A DNA stretch of 36,048 bases from Bacillota bacterium (GCA_017889675.1 JAGGAA010000009.1:1-36048), one strand, 5' to 3'; shown: positions 1 to 9,591, counted from the first letter of the stretch. Notes: generated from the letters alone by a model not told the origin. Numbers and translations are program-made.

Positions 1-1215
1 GAAAAATCCGGCGTCAACCTCTACTTTGTAACTGGTGATTATGATGCCAGTCCGGAAGGGCGTTTGTTTTTCAGCATACGCGGCGCCATCAGTGCATTTG
101 AAAAAGCTAAAATTCGCGAGCGTACGCAACGAGGCCGGAAAGCCAAGGCTAATTCAGGTAAAATCGTGCATAATGCTCGGCCATACGGATACTGCTTTGA
201 TAAAGCTACTTCCATGTATGTCATTAATGAGGCTGAAGCCAAAGTAGTACGAATGATTTATGCCATGTGTATTGATCAAGGCATGGGCGCACGCACTATC
301 ACACTAGAACTTGCCCGCATGGGAGTTAATGGCCGAAAAGACGGTAAACCATTATCGCTCAACTGCATCGAACAAGTCCTGACTAGAGATATGTATTATG
401 GCCAGCATTATCTATTTCGCCAATCGGTCAGTAAAACAGGGCAGAACACGCGGGAGATTAAGAATCTTCCTCGTGAGGATTGGATACCGGTAACAGTCCC
501 GCCCATTGTTACTTTCGCAACCTACCAACAGGCCCAGGAACAGCGGCAAAAAAACAAGCGCTATGCAAAGCGCAATACGACCCACGAGTACCTTTTGCAG
601 GGCATCCTATACTGCGCCCTCTGCCAACGCGCTATGACAGCCTACACAAGACCGGGACCGCGTAAAAAAGCTGATCCTGTATTGTACTATTACTACTCGT
701 GCGTCACTAATGAATCCGGAACTTACATGTTCGAAGAACGCTGCCAGTGTCGCCGAATACCTGCTACTGCTTTTGACGAATCCATATGGAATATCTTTGT
801 TAATTCGGCAAAAAACAGTGATAGTCTGGACCGATACATAATAAAAGATGCTGAGAAGGATTACTCTGAAGATATAAAAAAATTATCAAGGCTTGAAGAG
901 GATTTATTTAAAAAACGCACTGAAATTGCTACCTGGTTCCGCCAAGACTTAATTGATGCTGACACGGCTAAGAAAGATCTCCAGGATATTACTAGAAAAT
1001 TGATTTCTGTTACAGCATCCCTTGCTGCGCTCCAGCACGCTCAAAGCAAGTTAACTAAAACCGACTCTACCATCTTATCTGAGAACTTCTTGGCTGCTAA
1101 AACCTTCGCTAATAAGCAAGATATTCTCCGCAAATCGGGTATAAAGGTTTATGCTGTACGCCTTGATGATTCAGTAGAATTTGAATTCAAAACCAAAAAC
1201 CTAGATTTGATCTAA
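1..1215 (+). CDS. Large serine site-specific recombinase, N-terminus cut by window edge
   Basis: Frame 1 is open from base 1 (EKSGVNLYFVTGDYDASPEGRLFFSIRGAISAFEKAKIRERTQRGRKAK...), the end of a resolvase catalytic domain. A recombinase domain (YGY...GARTITLELARMGV...), a zinc ribbon (LYCALCQRAM...C...CQC) and a coiled-coil tail follow. The TTG start at 64 in the ORF track is artificial. Confidence 0.9.
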   Translation, partial: EKSGVNLYFVTGDYDASPEGRLFFSIRGAISAFEKAKIRERTQRGRKAKANSGKIVHNARPYGYCFDKATSMYVINEAEAKVVRMIYAMCIDQGMGARTITLELARMGVNGRKDGKPLSLNCIEQVLTRDMYYGQHYLFRQSVSKTGQNTREIKNLPREDWIPVTVPPIVTFATYQQAQEQRQKNKRYAKRNTTHEYLLQGILYCALCQRAMTAYTRPGPRKKADPVLYYYYSCVTNESGTYMFEERCQCRRIPATAFDESIWNIFVNSAKNSDSLDRYIIKDAEKDYSEDIKKLSRLEEDLFKKRTEIATWFRQDLIDADTAKKDLQDITRKLISVTASLAALQHAQSKLTKTDSTILSENFLAAKTFANKQDILRKSGIKVYAVRLDDSVEFEFKTKNLDLI

Positions 1216-1373
1216 GTTTTTCGCGTTTATTGTTTATTATTGCACCTCTGATTTGTTCAAATCGCTAGTCTTTAACATCTAGCCCCCTCCAATCTATAAA
1301 TCTTCACAAATATGCAGCTTCAGGATTCTACAATAATTATATGAAGACCAAAGGGATAAGTGTGCCAAAATAT

Positions 1374-1985
1374 TTATTTATTAAAAATTTCAGCTAACTT
1401 CCAGCAAATTTTCGGGGTTTTATCAGCCTCTTCCTGCTGATTATATTCTTTTGCAGAAGTAACCGGAGCCAAGGTAGTATTAGTACCATCAATAAAACAT
1501 AACGGCGGAAACAATACACACCACCAATTTTGCCCAGCAGCTTCTCCTAAAAGAATGCGAACAGCTTGATACTCTCCCGCAGGTAATACTAAGCTGCCGT
1601 AGGAACGCACAGGAAATTCAAAGCTACCGATTTGTATCGCCACTGGATAATCAACGCCATTTTCAGCTAAAATTTTTTTTGACACTAGCACAAGTTCGTC
1701 TTGGCGGTTAGCTATAATGTTTTTTGCAGCATGGGCGTCAGCAACATCTTTGACATGCGGAGTTAAATAGGCAATGACTGCATCACGAACCTTTAATTTA
1801 AGCTGTTGATCTTGCACGCTATCACTATTAGCCAAAATATGTAGTCTAACATAATCACCGCTATTTGGCGTCACTGATACTCCGTGTTCCTCCTGATAGA
1901 GAAGCACACTCCATCCGCCAGCAATAAAACAAATTGTTACGATTATCAATATTCGCTTGCGCCAAAAAGGTAACATTCTCTCCAT
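1374..1985 (-). CDS. spoIIR: Stage II sporulation protein R (SpoIIR)
   Basis: N-terminal TM segment, then YVRLHILANSDSVQDQQLKLKVRDAV...GEYQAVRILLGEAAGQNWWCVLFPPLCF, characteristic of SpoIIR. ATG at 1985 has a ggagg-type RBS; the longer ORF start at 2009 is less likely. Confidence 0.92.
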   Translation of the reverse strand: MERMLPFWRKRILIIVTICFIAGGWSVLLYQEEHGVSVTPNSGDYVRLHILANSDSVQDQQLKLKVRDAVIAYLTPHVKDVADAHAAKNIIANRQDELVLVSKKILAENGVDYPVAIQIGSFEFPVRSYGSLVLPAGEYQAVRILLGEAAGQNWWCVLFPPLCFIDGTNTTLAPVTSAKEYNQQEEADKTPKICWKLAEIFNK

Positions 1986-2016
1986 TTTTCTGCCTCCCAA
2001 GTAAATCATATAAACT

Positions 2017-2790
2017 CTATATATATTTGCGCATATGGCCTAATGCGGCCTTTTCCAATCGCGATACCTGCGCCTGGGAAATACCTATTTCATCAGCAAC
2101 TTCCATCTGCGTTTTACCCTCAAAAAACCTAAGAGTAAGTATATGTTTCTCGCGTTCACTCAATTTGCGCAGAGCTTCTTTAATAGCCACGCCTTCAAGC
2201 CAACTCAAATCCAAATTTTTATCATCACTGATTTGATCCATTACAAAAATGGGGTCCCCGCCATCATGATAAATAGGTTCAAATAAAGATATAGGCTCTT
2301 GGATTGCATCAAGGGCAAATATTATTTCTTCTCTTGGCACCTTAAGTTCATCGGCAATTTCATTAATTGACGGTTCTCGCGAAAATCGGCTGACTAACGA
2401 ATCTCGTACTTGCAATGCTTTATAGGCAACATCACGCATCGAACGGCTTACCCTGATGGGGTTATTATCTCGTAAATAACGCCGAATTTCTCCAATAATC
2501 ATCGGTACTGCATAAGTGGAAAATTTTACATTTTGACCTAAATCGAAGTTGTCAATGGCTTTCATTAACCCAATACAGCCAACCTGAAATAAGTCATCAA
2601 CATATTCTCCCCGATTGTTAAAACGTTGAATTACACTAAGCACTAATCGGAGATTGCTATAAATCAGCTGTTCCCGGGCGGCTCTTTCACCCCCCTGCAT
2701 TACCACGAACAACTCACGCATTTTAGTGGCAGAAAGCACCGGGAGCTTTGCTGTATTCACACCACATATTTCGACTTTATTGACAATCAC
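2017..2790 (-). CDS. sigG: RNA polymerase sporulation sigma factor SigG
   Basis: Full sigma-70 family protein with SigG-like N-terminus (MIVNKVEICGVNTAKLPVLS), region 2 (DLFQVGCIGLMKAIDNFD) and region 4 HTH (TQMEVADEIGISQAQVSRLEK). GTG start with ggggagg RBS. Confidence 0.95.
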   Translation of the reverse strand: MIVNKVEICGVNTAKLPVLSATKMRELFVVMQGGERAAREQLIYSNLRLVLSVIQRFNNRGEYVDDLFQVGCIGLMKAIDNFDLGQNVKFSTYAVPMIIGEIRRYLRDNNPIRVSRSMRDVAYKALQVRDSLVSRFSREPSINEIADELKVPREEIIFALDAIQEPISLFEPIYHDGGDPIFVMDQISDDKNLDLSWLEGVAIKEALRKLSEREKHILTLRFFEGKTQMEVADEIGISQAQVSRLEKAALGHMRKYI

Positions 2791-2844
2791 GTTATTACCT
2801 CCCCAGTTTTTCTAAGCTACTAAAATTACTTACCCCACACAAGC

Positions 2845-2873
2845 ATTATTGCCACGGGCTGACGGTTTTATAC
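2845..2873 (-). promoter_or_regulatory. Sigma-F-type promoter of sigG(-spoIIR)
   Basis: Minus strand reads GTATA-N15-GGCAATAAT (-35 at 2869-2873, -10 at 2845-2853), matching the published sigma-F consensus (GYATA-N15-GGNRANANT). Confidence 0.75.
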
Positions 2874-2987
2874 TTTGCTGCGCAAGCGAAGGTTGCCGTT
2901 TTTCAAAAAAGATTAAAAAAATCTCTATTGCGGCCCTTTAATCTTCATCCCCAAAATAGTAATGCTATAGTCCACAATACCTTTAAC

Positions 2988-3236
2988 CCTTTGTGTACTT
3001 TGTGGTAACAATCCTTCAAATAGGCTTGATTTTGGGCTATGATGGATAAGTCTGTTGAACCACAAAGAGCGCAAAGGGGTACGAAAGTGGGGAGCTTTAC
3101 TTTTGGCATTGCCCCAAAAGTAACAAAAGGTCTAGGCCCCAAGCCTCCAAAAGCTGAAAAGCCGGGCAATATTCCTAAAATCCGTAAACTCGCTACGCTC
3201 AAACAGTACGGATTTCTTAACGGAATACCGCCCGGC
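2988..3236. repeat. Non-coding palindromic repeat-like element between sigE and sigG
   Basis: Three serial inverted repeats: cctttgtgtactttgtggt (2988-3006) / accacaaagagcgcaaagg (3059-3077); acttttgg / ccaaaagt (3099-3121); and a long imperfect hairpin gccgggcaatattcc..aatccgta / tacggatt..ggaataccgcccggc (3161-3236). Confidence 0.6.
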
Positions 3237-3342
3237 TTTGTTACGAGTTACGAGGGTTACTGAGGTACCCACCCCGGCACCATAACCAGGGATTTTTAAT
3301 AGCCCCCAGCACACGCTAGGGGCTAACTATATACCACAAAAC

Positions 3343-3366
3343 AAAAAGCGCATCCCGACGGATGCG
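3343..3366 (-). terminator. Rho-independent terminator downstream of sigE
   Basis: Minus strand: CGCATCC-GTCG-GGATGCG followed by CTTTTTGTTTT. Confidence 0.8.
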
Positions 3367-3415
3367 TTTTTTGCGATTAATTTATAAAACTTTTCACTGT
3401 CCAGTTATTAGAACC

Positions 3416-4153
3416 TTACTCCATGCGAGATATCTCTTTTCGCAGCCTTTTTATTATTCTCTTTTCCAGCCTTGATATGTAAGACTGAGATATTCCCAGC
3501 ATATCGGCTACTTCTTTTTGTGTGCGTTCATTACCGTCATCATTAAGACCAAAGCGCAGCTCCATAATTCTTTGTTCCCGCCCTGACAACTTGCTCATGG
3601 CTGTATATAGCAGTGTTTTGTCAACCTCTTCTTCCACTGACTTATAAATGATATCATTATCTGTACCCAACACATCCGAAAGTAACAGTTCATTACCATC
3701 CCAATCAATATTTAACGGTTCATCAAAGGATACCTCCGCCCGGGTTTTACTGTTACGGCGCAAATACATTAAAATTTCATTTTCAATACACCGCGAAGCA
3801 TACGTCGCTAATTTAATCTTTTTGATTGGGTCAAATGTGTTTACTGCTTTGATTAGGCCAATTGTGCCAATACTAACTAAATCTTCGACACTTACACCGG
3901 TGTTTTCAAATTTGCGAGCAATATAGACGACAAGCCGAAGATTACGTTCAATAAATATACTTCTGACAGATTTATCACCTTTTTGCAAACGGTTAAGCAA
4001 AAAAATCTCTTCATCCCCTGATAGAGGGGGCGGTAAAATTTCTGCGCTACCCACATAAAAGACTTCATCAGGCTTGAGCCAACCAATAGCCTGAAGCAAT
4101 GATATGCATCTTAGCTTTATATACAATTTAATTATTGACCAGGTAATTTGCAT
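3416..4153 (-). CDS. sigE: RNA polymerase sporulation sigma factor SigE (pro-sigma-E)
   Basis: [13 protein letters not shown]... amphipathic pro-sequence, then [21 protein letters not shown]; region 2 and region 4 ([30 protein letters not shown]). Start placed at the internal ATG 4153. Confidence 0.95.
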   Translation of the reverse strand: MQITWSIIKLYIKLRCISLLQAIGWLKPDEVFYVGSAEILPPPLSGDEEIFLLNRLQKGDKSVRSIFIERNLRLVVYIARKFENTGVSVEDLVSIGTIGLIKAVNTFDPIKKIKLATYASRCIENEILMYLRRNSKTRAEVSFDEPLNIDWDGNELLLSDVLGTDNDIIYKSVEEEVDKTLLYTAMSKLSGREQRIMELRFGLNDDGNERTQKEVADMLGISQSYISRLEKRIIKRLRKEISRME

Positions 4154-5064
4154 GTATTTTCCTCCTTGATAATATTGATCTCGGTTATAAGCGCCGGATG
4201 TAAGAGCGCTTGACAATCACTATTTGTAGCAAAAGTACCAGCATAAATGCCAATAAGTACTTCGGAGGTATAAAACGACTCCTCCTTATGCATCACGGTA
4301 ATACTATCTGGTCGAAAACCAAGTAACAGATTACAGCCGCCGATAGACTGGCAGGGTATAATCTCCACCCTAGCTAACCAAGCTGAATCCTGACATTTGT
4401 CAAGATTCGCTACCCAAGAATCCGGCTGATTAGTTGTTAAGAACGCTGCTACCTGGCTGCCTAGTAGTTGAATTGCCGACTGGAGGGACAAAAGTACTAC
4501 CGGTTTGCGTCGAAGTAGCGAATAAAGGCCATTACCAGTATCCAGCATACCAGTAATCTCCTGTAACTGTCCGGCATACTCTATTCTTGTTTGATAATAA
4601 GTCTTATGTCGGTACATTCTGGCCAGAAGTCTTTTGACAACCAGCATGATGAGAACTATGGCTATAACACTGCCTACCGCTAAATCCCCCCAGGAGAGTT
4701 TAATAATATTGCTAGCTCTATCGGGTGCTGCTGTTTGAATGAAGTACAACCAGCCTAGCACTGCCCCACCCAAGATGAACGATACAATAAAAAAAATGCC
4801 TGTAAGTATTACTGTCATTTTTACTGACTTATAGCCAAAAGCCAATAAAATAATCACCACAGACGCCAATAACTTTCCGGGAATACTATAAAGCATAGCC
4901 ATTTCCGGAAAGATACCAACTAATGTATATACGCCTCCCGCTACAGCCGCCATTAACAAGCGTTTCCAGCAAAAAGAAATGCCTGCCGCATAAGCTGTTA
5001 CTACTAAAATGATGCTATTCATAATAAAATTGATCAACAATACTACATCAGCATATATGGTCAC
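4132..5064 (-). CDS. spoIIGA: Sporulation sigma-E processing peptidase SpoIIGA
   Basis: Polytopic N-terminal half plus soluble aspartic-protease-like domain with GMLDTGNGL; directly upstream of sigE. GTG start. Confidence 0.92.
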   Translation of the reverse strand: MTIYADVVLLINFIMNSIILVVTAYAAGISFCWKRLLMAAVAGGVYTLVGIFPEMAMLYSIPGKLLASVVIILLAFGYKSVKMTVILTGIFFIVSFILGGAVLGWLYFIQTAAPDRASNIIKLSWGDLAVGSVIAIVLIMLVVKRLLARMYRHKTYYQTRIEYAGQLQEITGMLDTGNGLYSLLRRKPVVLLSLQSAIQLLGSQVAAFLTTNQPDSWVANLDKCQDSAWLARVEIIPCQSIGGCNLLLGFRPDSITVMHKEESFYTSEVLIGIYAGTFATNSDCQALLHPALITEINIIKEENTCKLPGQ

Positions 5065-5214
5065 TAGTCATACCTTTCCAAATAGAAATTTATACCATAA
5101 AGTCACTTAATACATAAGACTATATGCTTTGAATAAAATCGTTATTCCAATTATACTAAGTATCTCTCTAAAATAATGTAATTTTTTGCCATATATATTA
5201 TTTCAAAAATAGAC

Positions 5215-5240
5215 AAAAACCCGGCTCACAATGAGCCGGG
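5215..5240 (-). terminator. Rho-independent terminator downstream of ftsZ
   Basis: Minus strand: CCCGGCTCA-TTG-TGAGCCGGG followed by TTTTTGTC. Confidence 0.85.
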
Positions 5241-5269
5241 CTTTATAGTATAGTCCTTCTTATTTTTTT

Positions 5270-6316
5270 CTACCGCCGCATCCAAGCTGGGATATCTAAA
5301 TCCCGCCCTTTAAACGGTTCAATAACTGGAGCTTCCCCTTTACCTGCACTTGCTTTTAATGGCAACGGGTCAAAACCAGTAGCAATGACAGTTACCCGGA
5401 CTTGGTCTTCAAATGATTCATCAATGGTAGCTCCAAATATAATCGTAGCTTCCGGATCAGCCGCTTTAGCAATAATATCAGCCGCTTCATTAACTTCAAA
5501 CAGGGTAGTATTAGGACCGCCAGTAAAGTTAAGTAATACGCCTTTAGCACCATCAATTGACATTTCTAAGAGCGGACTCTTAACTGCCGCTTCAACAGCT
5601 ACAACTGCCCGGTTATCCCCTGTACCAAAACCAATACCCATAAGTGCTGAACCAGCGTCGCTCATAATAGTCTTAACATCAGCGAAATCCAGATTTATCA
5701 GTGCTGGTACGGCAATGAGATCAGAAATCCCCTGCACGCCCTGACGGAGTACATCATCGACAATCTTGAAAGCATCCATGATCGGAGTACGTTTATCCAC
5801 AACTTGCAATAAACGATCATTAGGAATAGTAATCAAAGTATCTACTTTCTCTTTAAGCTTAGCAATACCCCGTTCGGCTTGAAGCTGACGCTTACGTCCC
5901 TCAAAAGAAAAAGGTTTAGTAACAACCCCAACAGTTAACGCTCCCACTTCTCTGGCACATTCAGCGACTATCGGTGCCGCGCCGGTGCCAGTACCACCGC
6001 CCATACCAGCTGTGATAAACACCATGTCCGATCCTTTAAGAACCTTAATTATGTCGTCTCGGCTTTCTTGAGCAGCCTTTTCACCAATATCGGGATTAGC
6101 ACCTGCCCCCAAACCTTTAGTCAATTTCTCGCCAATCTGAATACGATAGTTAGCCTCAGAGCCAATTAACGCCTGCGCATCTGTATTTACAGTGATAAAT
6201 TCTACTCCCTGCAGGCCAGCACCAATCATGCGATTGACCGCATTATTACCACCACCGCCCACACCAATAACTTTTATCGAAGCAAACTGATCTAAGTCCA
6301 TGTCAAATTCCAACAT
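5270..6316 (-). CDS. ftsZ: Cell division protein FtsZ
   Basis: [30 protein letters not shown] tubulin signature, C-terminal LDIPAWMRR peptide. ATG at 6316 with aaggagg RBS; the ORF track start at 6346 is upstream of the likely start. Confidence 0.98.
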   Translation of the reverse strand: MLEFDMDLDQFASIKVIGVGGGGNNAVNRMIGAGLQGVEFITVNTDAQALIGSEANYRIQIGEKLTKGLGAGANPDIGEKAAQESRDDIIKVLKGSDMVFITAGMGGGTGTGAAPIVAECAREVGALTVGVVTKPFSFEGRKRQLQAERGIAKLKEKVDTLITIPNDRLLQVVDKRTPIMDAFKIVDDVLRQGVQGISDLIAVPALINLDFADVKTIMSDAGSALMGIGFGTGDNRAVVAVEAAVKSPLLEMSIDGAKGVLLNFTGGPNTTLFEVNEAADIIAKAADPEATIIFGATIDESFEDQVRVTVIATGFDPLPLKASAGKGEAPVIEPFKGRDLDIPAWMRR

Positions 6317-6342
6317 TACTAAGTTTTCCTCCTTACCATCTA

Positions 6343-7539
6343 TCAAAATTTCAATAGTTTTTTAGCTTTATCAATAAAAACATTCCAGGCGTTGCCGCCT
6401 CCTGTCACTGGTTCACTTGCTGAAATTTTGGCACCATACCTTATAATACCATAACACACAGTATTAGCTGGATGTGCATATTCATCAGCCAACTGCACTG
6501 GCTTAACCGTTTCGGTATGTATCTGAAAAACTTTGGCTATGCAGGAGACCATACTAGGCATTGTCCCTAGGCCGCCAGTCAAATAAATACATTCCAGATT
6601 TTGTCCACTTACAGATAGATGCTTGTCTAAAAGCGGCTTAACAGAATCATACAATATAGCACCAATTTCATCTACTCTACTTTCAATAATATCATATAAA
6701 AAGTCAAAAGAAATATGCTTATCTGTAGTTCCATAGTCGTTACAGTCTAATACTACTCCCTGATTGCGCAAATCAGGTGACAAACGGGAATAATATCGCT
6801 TAATTTCTTCAGCATGGGCTCGGTTAACACTTATTCCTTGCATCAAGTCACTGGTTATATAATCACCGCCCAAAGGTAAAGAGGCTGAAAAACAAAGCTT
6901 GCCACCAACATAAATAACAAAATCGGCAGTACCTGCGCCAATATCCATAAAAACAAAGTTATTCGGGCGATTTAAGATCTCTGTCTTCATAGTTTCGGCT
7001 GCCACAATACCACTGGCAACAATACCATTTAGGTTAAGCCCATTATTGGCAAGCGCCTGGGTAAGTCCTTGCAAAATTACCTTGGGTGCCGATATTAAGT
7101 GAGCTTCTACCTCAAGGGCTGCACCTGGTTTGGCGATAGATTCTTTAGCTGAAAACACATGTAAATTTTCATAGTCACTATCAGCAACTGCAAATATAGC
7201 GGCTTTACATGCGCGTTCAACATCTTGCGAAGTCGCTGCTGCCGGAGTTGTCGGTGCAATGCTGCCAATACTATTTTGCATAACAAGTGATGAACCGCTA
7301 ATGCCTAAATATACAGAACCTGTCGCTTGGCTGTCAACCGCCATAATAACACAATCTACCGCCTGTCTTATAGAATGAGTCAAAGCGTTAATATCAGTAA
7401 TAACTCCTCTTTCATAGCCTGCTGTCGGAGCAGCACCACTACCTAAAATTGCTACACTGCCATCAGCTTGCAAGCTTCCAGCAAACACTTTGATCATACC
7501 TGTGCCAACATCAATAGCTAATATAGTTTTTTTATTCAT
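6343..7539 (-). CDS. ftsA: Cell division protein FtsA
   Basis: [21 protein letters not shown] actin-like ATPase; [18 protein letters not shown]-terminal amphipathic [12 protein letters not shown]. Internal ATG at 7539. Confidence 0.93.
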   Translation of the reverse strand: MNKKTILAIDVGTGMIKVFAGSLQADGSVAILGSGAAPTAGYERGVITDINALTHSIRQAVDCVIMAVDSQATGSVYLGISGSSLVMQNSIGSIAPTTPAAATSQDVERACKAAIFAVADSDYENLHVFSAKESIAKPGAALEVEAHLISAPKVILQGLTQALANNGLNLNGIVASGIVAAETMKTEILNRPNNFVFMDIGAGTADFVIYVGGKLCFSASLPLGGDYITSDLMQGISVNRAHAEEIKRYYSRLSPDLRNQGVVLDCNDYGTTDKHISFDFLYDIIESRVDEIGAILYDSVKPLLDKHLSVSGQNLECIYLTGGLGTMPSMVSCIAKVFQIHTETVKPVQLADEYAHPANTVCYGIIRYGAKISASEPVTGGGNAWNVFIDKAKKLLKF

Positions 7540-7558
7540 AACTCCCTCGCAGCACAGT

Positions 7559-7587
7559 ATTATGGTTCTTTCAAATACTTTCAACAA
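7559..7587 (-). promoter_or_regulatory. Candidate sigma-A promoter of ftsA-ftsZ
   Basis: Minus strand TTGTTG-N17-CATAAT between the sbp terminator and the ftsA start. Confidence 0.4.
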
Positions 7588-7653
7588 AAATGGCATTTTC
7601 CCTTTTTTTTAACCGGAAAATCTGTTTTTTTTTGAATGTGTAACTAAGAAAAA

Positions 7654-7689
7654 CTCCAAAGCCGCAATGATACTAGGACGGCTTTGGAG
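7654..7689 (-). terminator. Rho-independent terminator between sbp and ftsA
   Basis: Perfect 11-bp stem CTCCAAAGCCG/CGGCTTTGGAG followed on the minus strand by TTTTTC. Confidence 0.85.
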
Positions 7690-7697
7690 CTACCACC

Positions 7698-8066
7698 TTA
7701 CTTCTTTAAAAAATATCGACGAATTATTGCTAAATTTTGGAATACTCGTAAACCAAAAGCTAACATGGCTACATAATATAAATCGATCCCTAGACGGTCC
7801 CCAATATATACTAAGCCCGCCGCCAATAAGGCATTTGTAAAAAAACCTGTTATAAATATCGTATTATCAAATTTTTCTTCTATGCCTGCTCGTAGTCCTC
7901 CAAACACGGAGTCAAGTGATGCCAGTAATGCCACTGACATAAATTTAGCATACTCCACAGGCACTGTAATCGGAAAAGATATGCCAATAAGTAGCCCTAT
8001 AATAAGTCCAGCAATCGGCAATGCCATACTAACGACCACCTTCCTGAGACGGCTTGGCGAATTCAA
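7698..8066 (-). CDS. sbp: Small basic protein family (Sbp, DUF1290)
   Basis: Short multi-TM protein (GLIIGLLIGISFPITVPVEYAKFMSVALLASLDSVFGGLRAGIEEKFD) between DUF881 and ftsA, as in B. subtilis. Confidence 0.88.
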   Translation of the reverse strand: MNSPSRLRKVVVSMALPIAGLIIGLLIGISFPITVPVEYAKFMSVALLASLDSVFGGLRAGIEEKFDNTIFITGFFTNALLAAGLVYIGDRLGIDLYYVAMLAFGLRVFQNLAIIRRYFLKK

Positions 8067-8739
8067 AGCGAAAAGTGCCCTTAAATGCCGGAACGTTTAC
8101 TACCTCTTGCGTTTTAATGGTTACCTGAATACCCCAAAACTGTAAGGTTTCAATTACACCGCCACGCATTTTTAGTGCATTCTCTAATGTTGTTGGCTCG
8201 CCAATGACACGAACTTCATACGGTGGCGAATAGCGGGCGTTATTGACTGATAACGTTGGCCCAGCACAACGAATTTCGGAACTGGCAATAAGCCGTTGTT
8301 CGTTAATCGATATGGCTTCCGCACCTGCTGCCCATAATTCATTAATTACTTTAAGAATATCATCATCATGAATTAGATATAAATTAGGGTTTTCCCCTGG
8401 TTTTGACGGACGTTTACTATCATCAATTGTTACTATAATACCAGGACCTTCAACAGCGACCACACCGGCCCCCATCTTTATCCTCTCAAATTCCTTCGAT
8501 GCGGCTTCGACACCGGAGGTACGCTTTAGTTCCTGAATTTGGTTAACTAATGCGTCCCGCTCTTTTTCGGTCTGACTTAGGCGTTGGGATAAGTCCTCAA
8601 CCCTTTGATAGGGAATACTTGACTTAATGTCTTGGGTAGTACGGAATTGTACTGCCAGCATAATGCCCAACACTACGCAGACCAGAGCAATGGCAAGTTG
8701 CCCTTGCTTGATGGGTAACAAAATATCGTCTCCTTTCAA
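8029..8739 (-). CDS. DUF881 family protein (YlxW/YlxX-like)
   Basis: N-terminal TM, coiled coil, then GPGIIVTIDDSK...LIHDDDILKVINELWAAGAEAISINEQRL...GPTLSVN. Confidence 0.9.
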   Translation of the reverse strand: MKGDDILLPIKQGQLAIALVCVVLGIMLAVQFRTTQDIKSSIPYQRVEDLSQRLSQTEKERDALVNQIQELKRTSGVEAASKEFERIKMGAGVVAVEGPGIIVTIDDSKRPSKPGENPNLYLIHDDDILKVINELWAAGAEAISINEQRLIASSEIRCAGPTLSVNNARYSPPYEVRVIGEPTTLENALKMRGGVIETLQFWGIQVTIKTQEVVNVPAFKGTFRFEFAKPSQEGGR

Positions 8740-8748
8740 AATTAAACC

Positions 8749-9495
8749 CTACTTATTAAGTATTTTAATAATGGGGGAAGTATAGTTAAGATCCACATAC
8801 TCGACAGTCAATTTTTTTGTAGCTATTTCCTGTAGAATTTCACCTGTCAGTTTCGCCTTTTCCATGAGACGCTGATTGTCACCAATTCGAATGCATACTG
8901 AATTGGTAGTATAAACAAGAAGTTCATTCGGTGATTTAATGTTAACTTCTGATAATTGGTTTAAAGACTCCTCATCCAGTCCGGATAAATATGTTAAGAC
9001 ATTAGAAAGTCCTGAATTATTTATCTGATCGCCAACATAAACATTACCCAGCCGAACACCTGTAATAACAGGCACTTTTACCTGTTTTAGGTTTTTCAAT
9101 GCAACCATTACTATACCTTGTCGATCAATTTCTACAAAACCATACTGACTGGCAACAAAGGCTAACGGCTGGCGTTCCTTGATATGAATAGTAATAGTAG
9201 CTGGAAAGCTTCTCTCAACCTGAACTGTGTCCACACGCAAATCATTCGTTAGCCGTTCGCTTATTTCTGCTGGTTTTAGTCTAAATATATTTATTTGTTC
9301 TGGAACTTCGGCTATCCGCAGCACTTCTTCAACAGTTACATATTTATTGCCTTCAACCACTACTGTCCCAACAGTAAAATAGGGGGATTTAATAAATAAA
9401 AAAATAGCTATTAGTACTATCAACGCTGCCAGCCACAACGCCAATATAGAAGCGCGCCGTTTTCTAGCTGCTCTCAAGCGTTCTGCGGTCTGCAT
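8749..9495 (-). CDS. ftsQ: Cell division protein FtsQ/DivIB (POTRA domain)
   Basis: Single TM, then FTVGTVVVEGNKYVTVEEVLRIAEV (POTRA) and FVEIDRQGIVM...VPVITGV. Confidence 0.9.
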   Translation of the reverse strand: MQTAERLRAARKRRASILALWLAALIVLIAIFLFIKSPYFTVGTVVVEGNKYVTVEEVLRIAEVPEQINIFRLKPAEISERLTNDLRVDTVQVERSFPATITIHIKERQPLAFVASQYGFVEIDRQGIVMVALKNLKQVKVPVITGVRLGNVYVGDQINNSGLSNVLTYLSGLDEESLNQLSEVNIKSPNELLVYTTNSVCIRIGDNQRLMEKAKLTGEILQEIATKKLTVEYVDLNYTSPIIKILNK

Positions 9496-9550
9496 GCAAT
9501 CACTCCTGTAGACATCTTCTGCAAGTAATTATACAACGTATTGTCCACTA

Positions 9551-9583
9551 AATAAATAAAAAAATGAGCAGCAAATACTGCCC
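9551..9583 (-). terminator. Possible rho-independent terminator between ddl and ftsQ
   Basis: Minus strand GGGCAG-TATTTG-CTGCTC then ATTTTTTTATTTATTT. Lies downstream of ddl's region boundary only in the sense that it is upstream of the ddl stop on the plus coordinates; see finding for the orientation caveat. Confidence 0.35.
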
Positions 9584-9591
9584 AATTTTTT

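Noticed and set aside
35-247. Short ORFs on both strands overlapping the recombinase
   Set aside because: Frame 1 is continuously open with clear recombinase motifs; the others are out-of-frame shadows.
2945-3314. Three overlapping short ORFs (85, 74, 60 aa) between sigE and sigG
   Set aside because: They overlap on opposite strands inside inverted repeats, lack recognisable domains and good RBSs, and are better explained by palindromic non-coding repeat sequence.
3300-3325. tagcccc/ggggcta hairpin as a second sigE terminator
   Set aside because: No T-tract follows on either strand; the hairpin at 3349-3366 with a T run is the more credible terminator.
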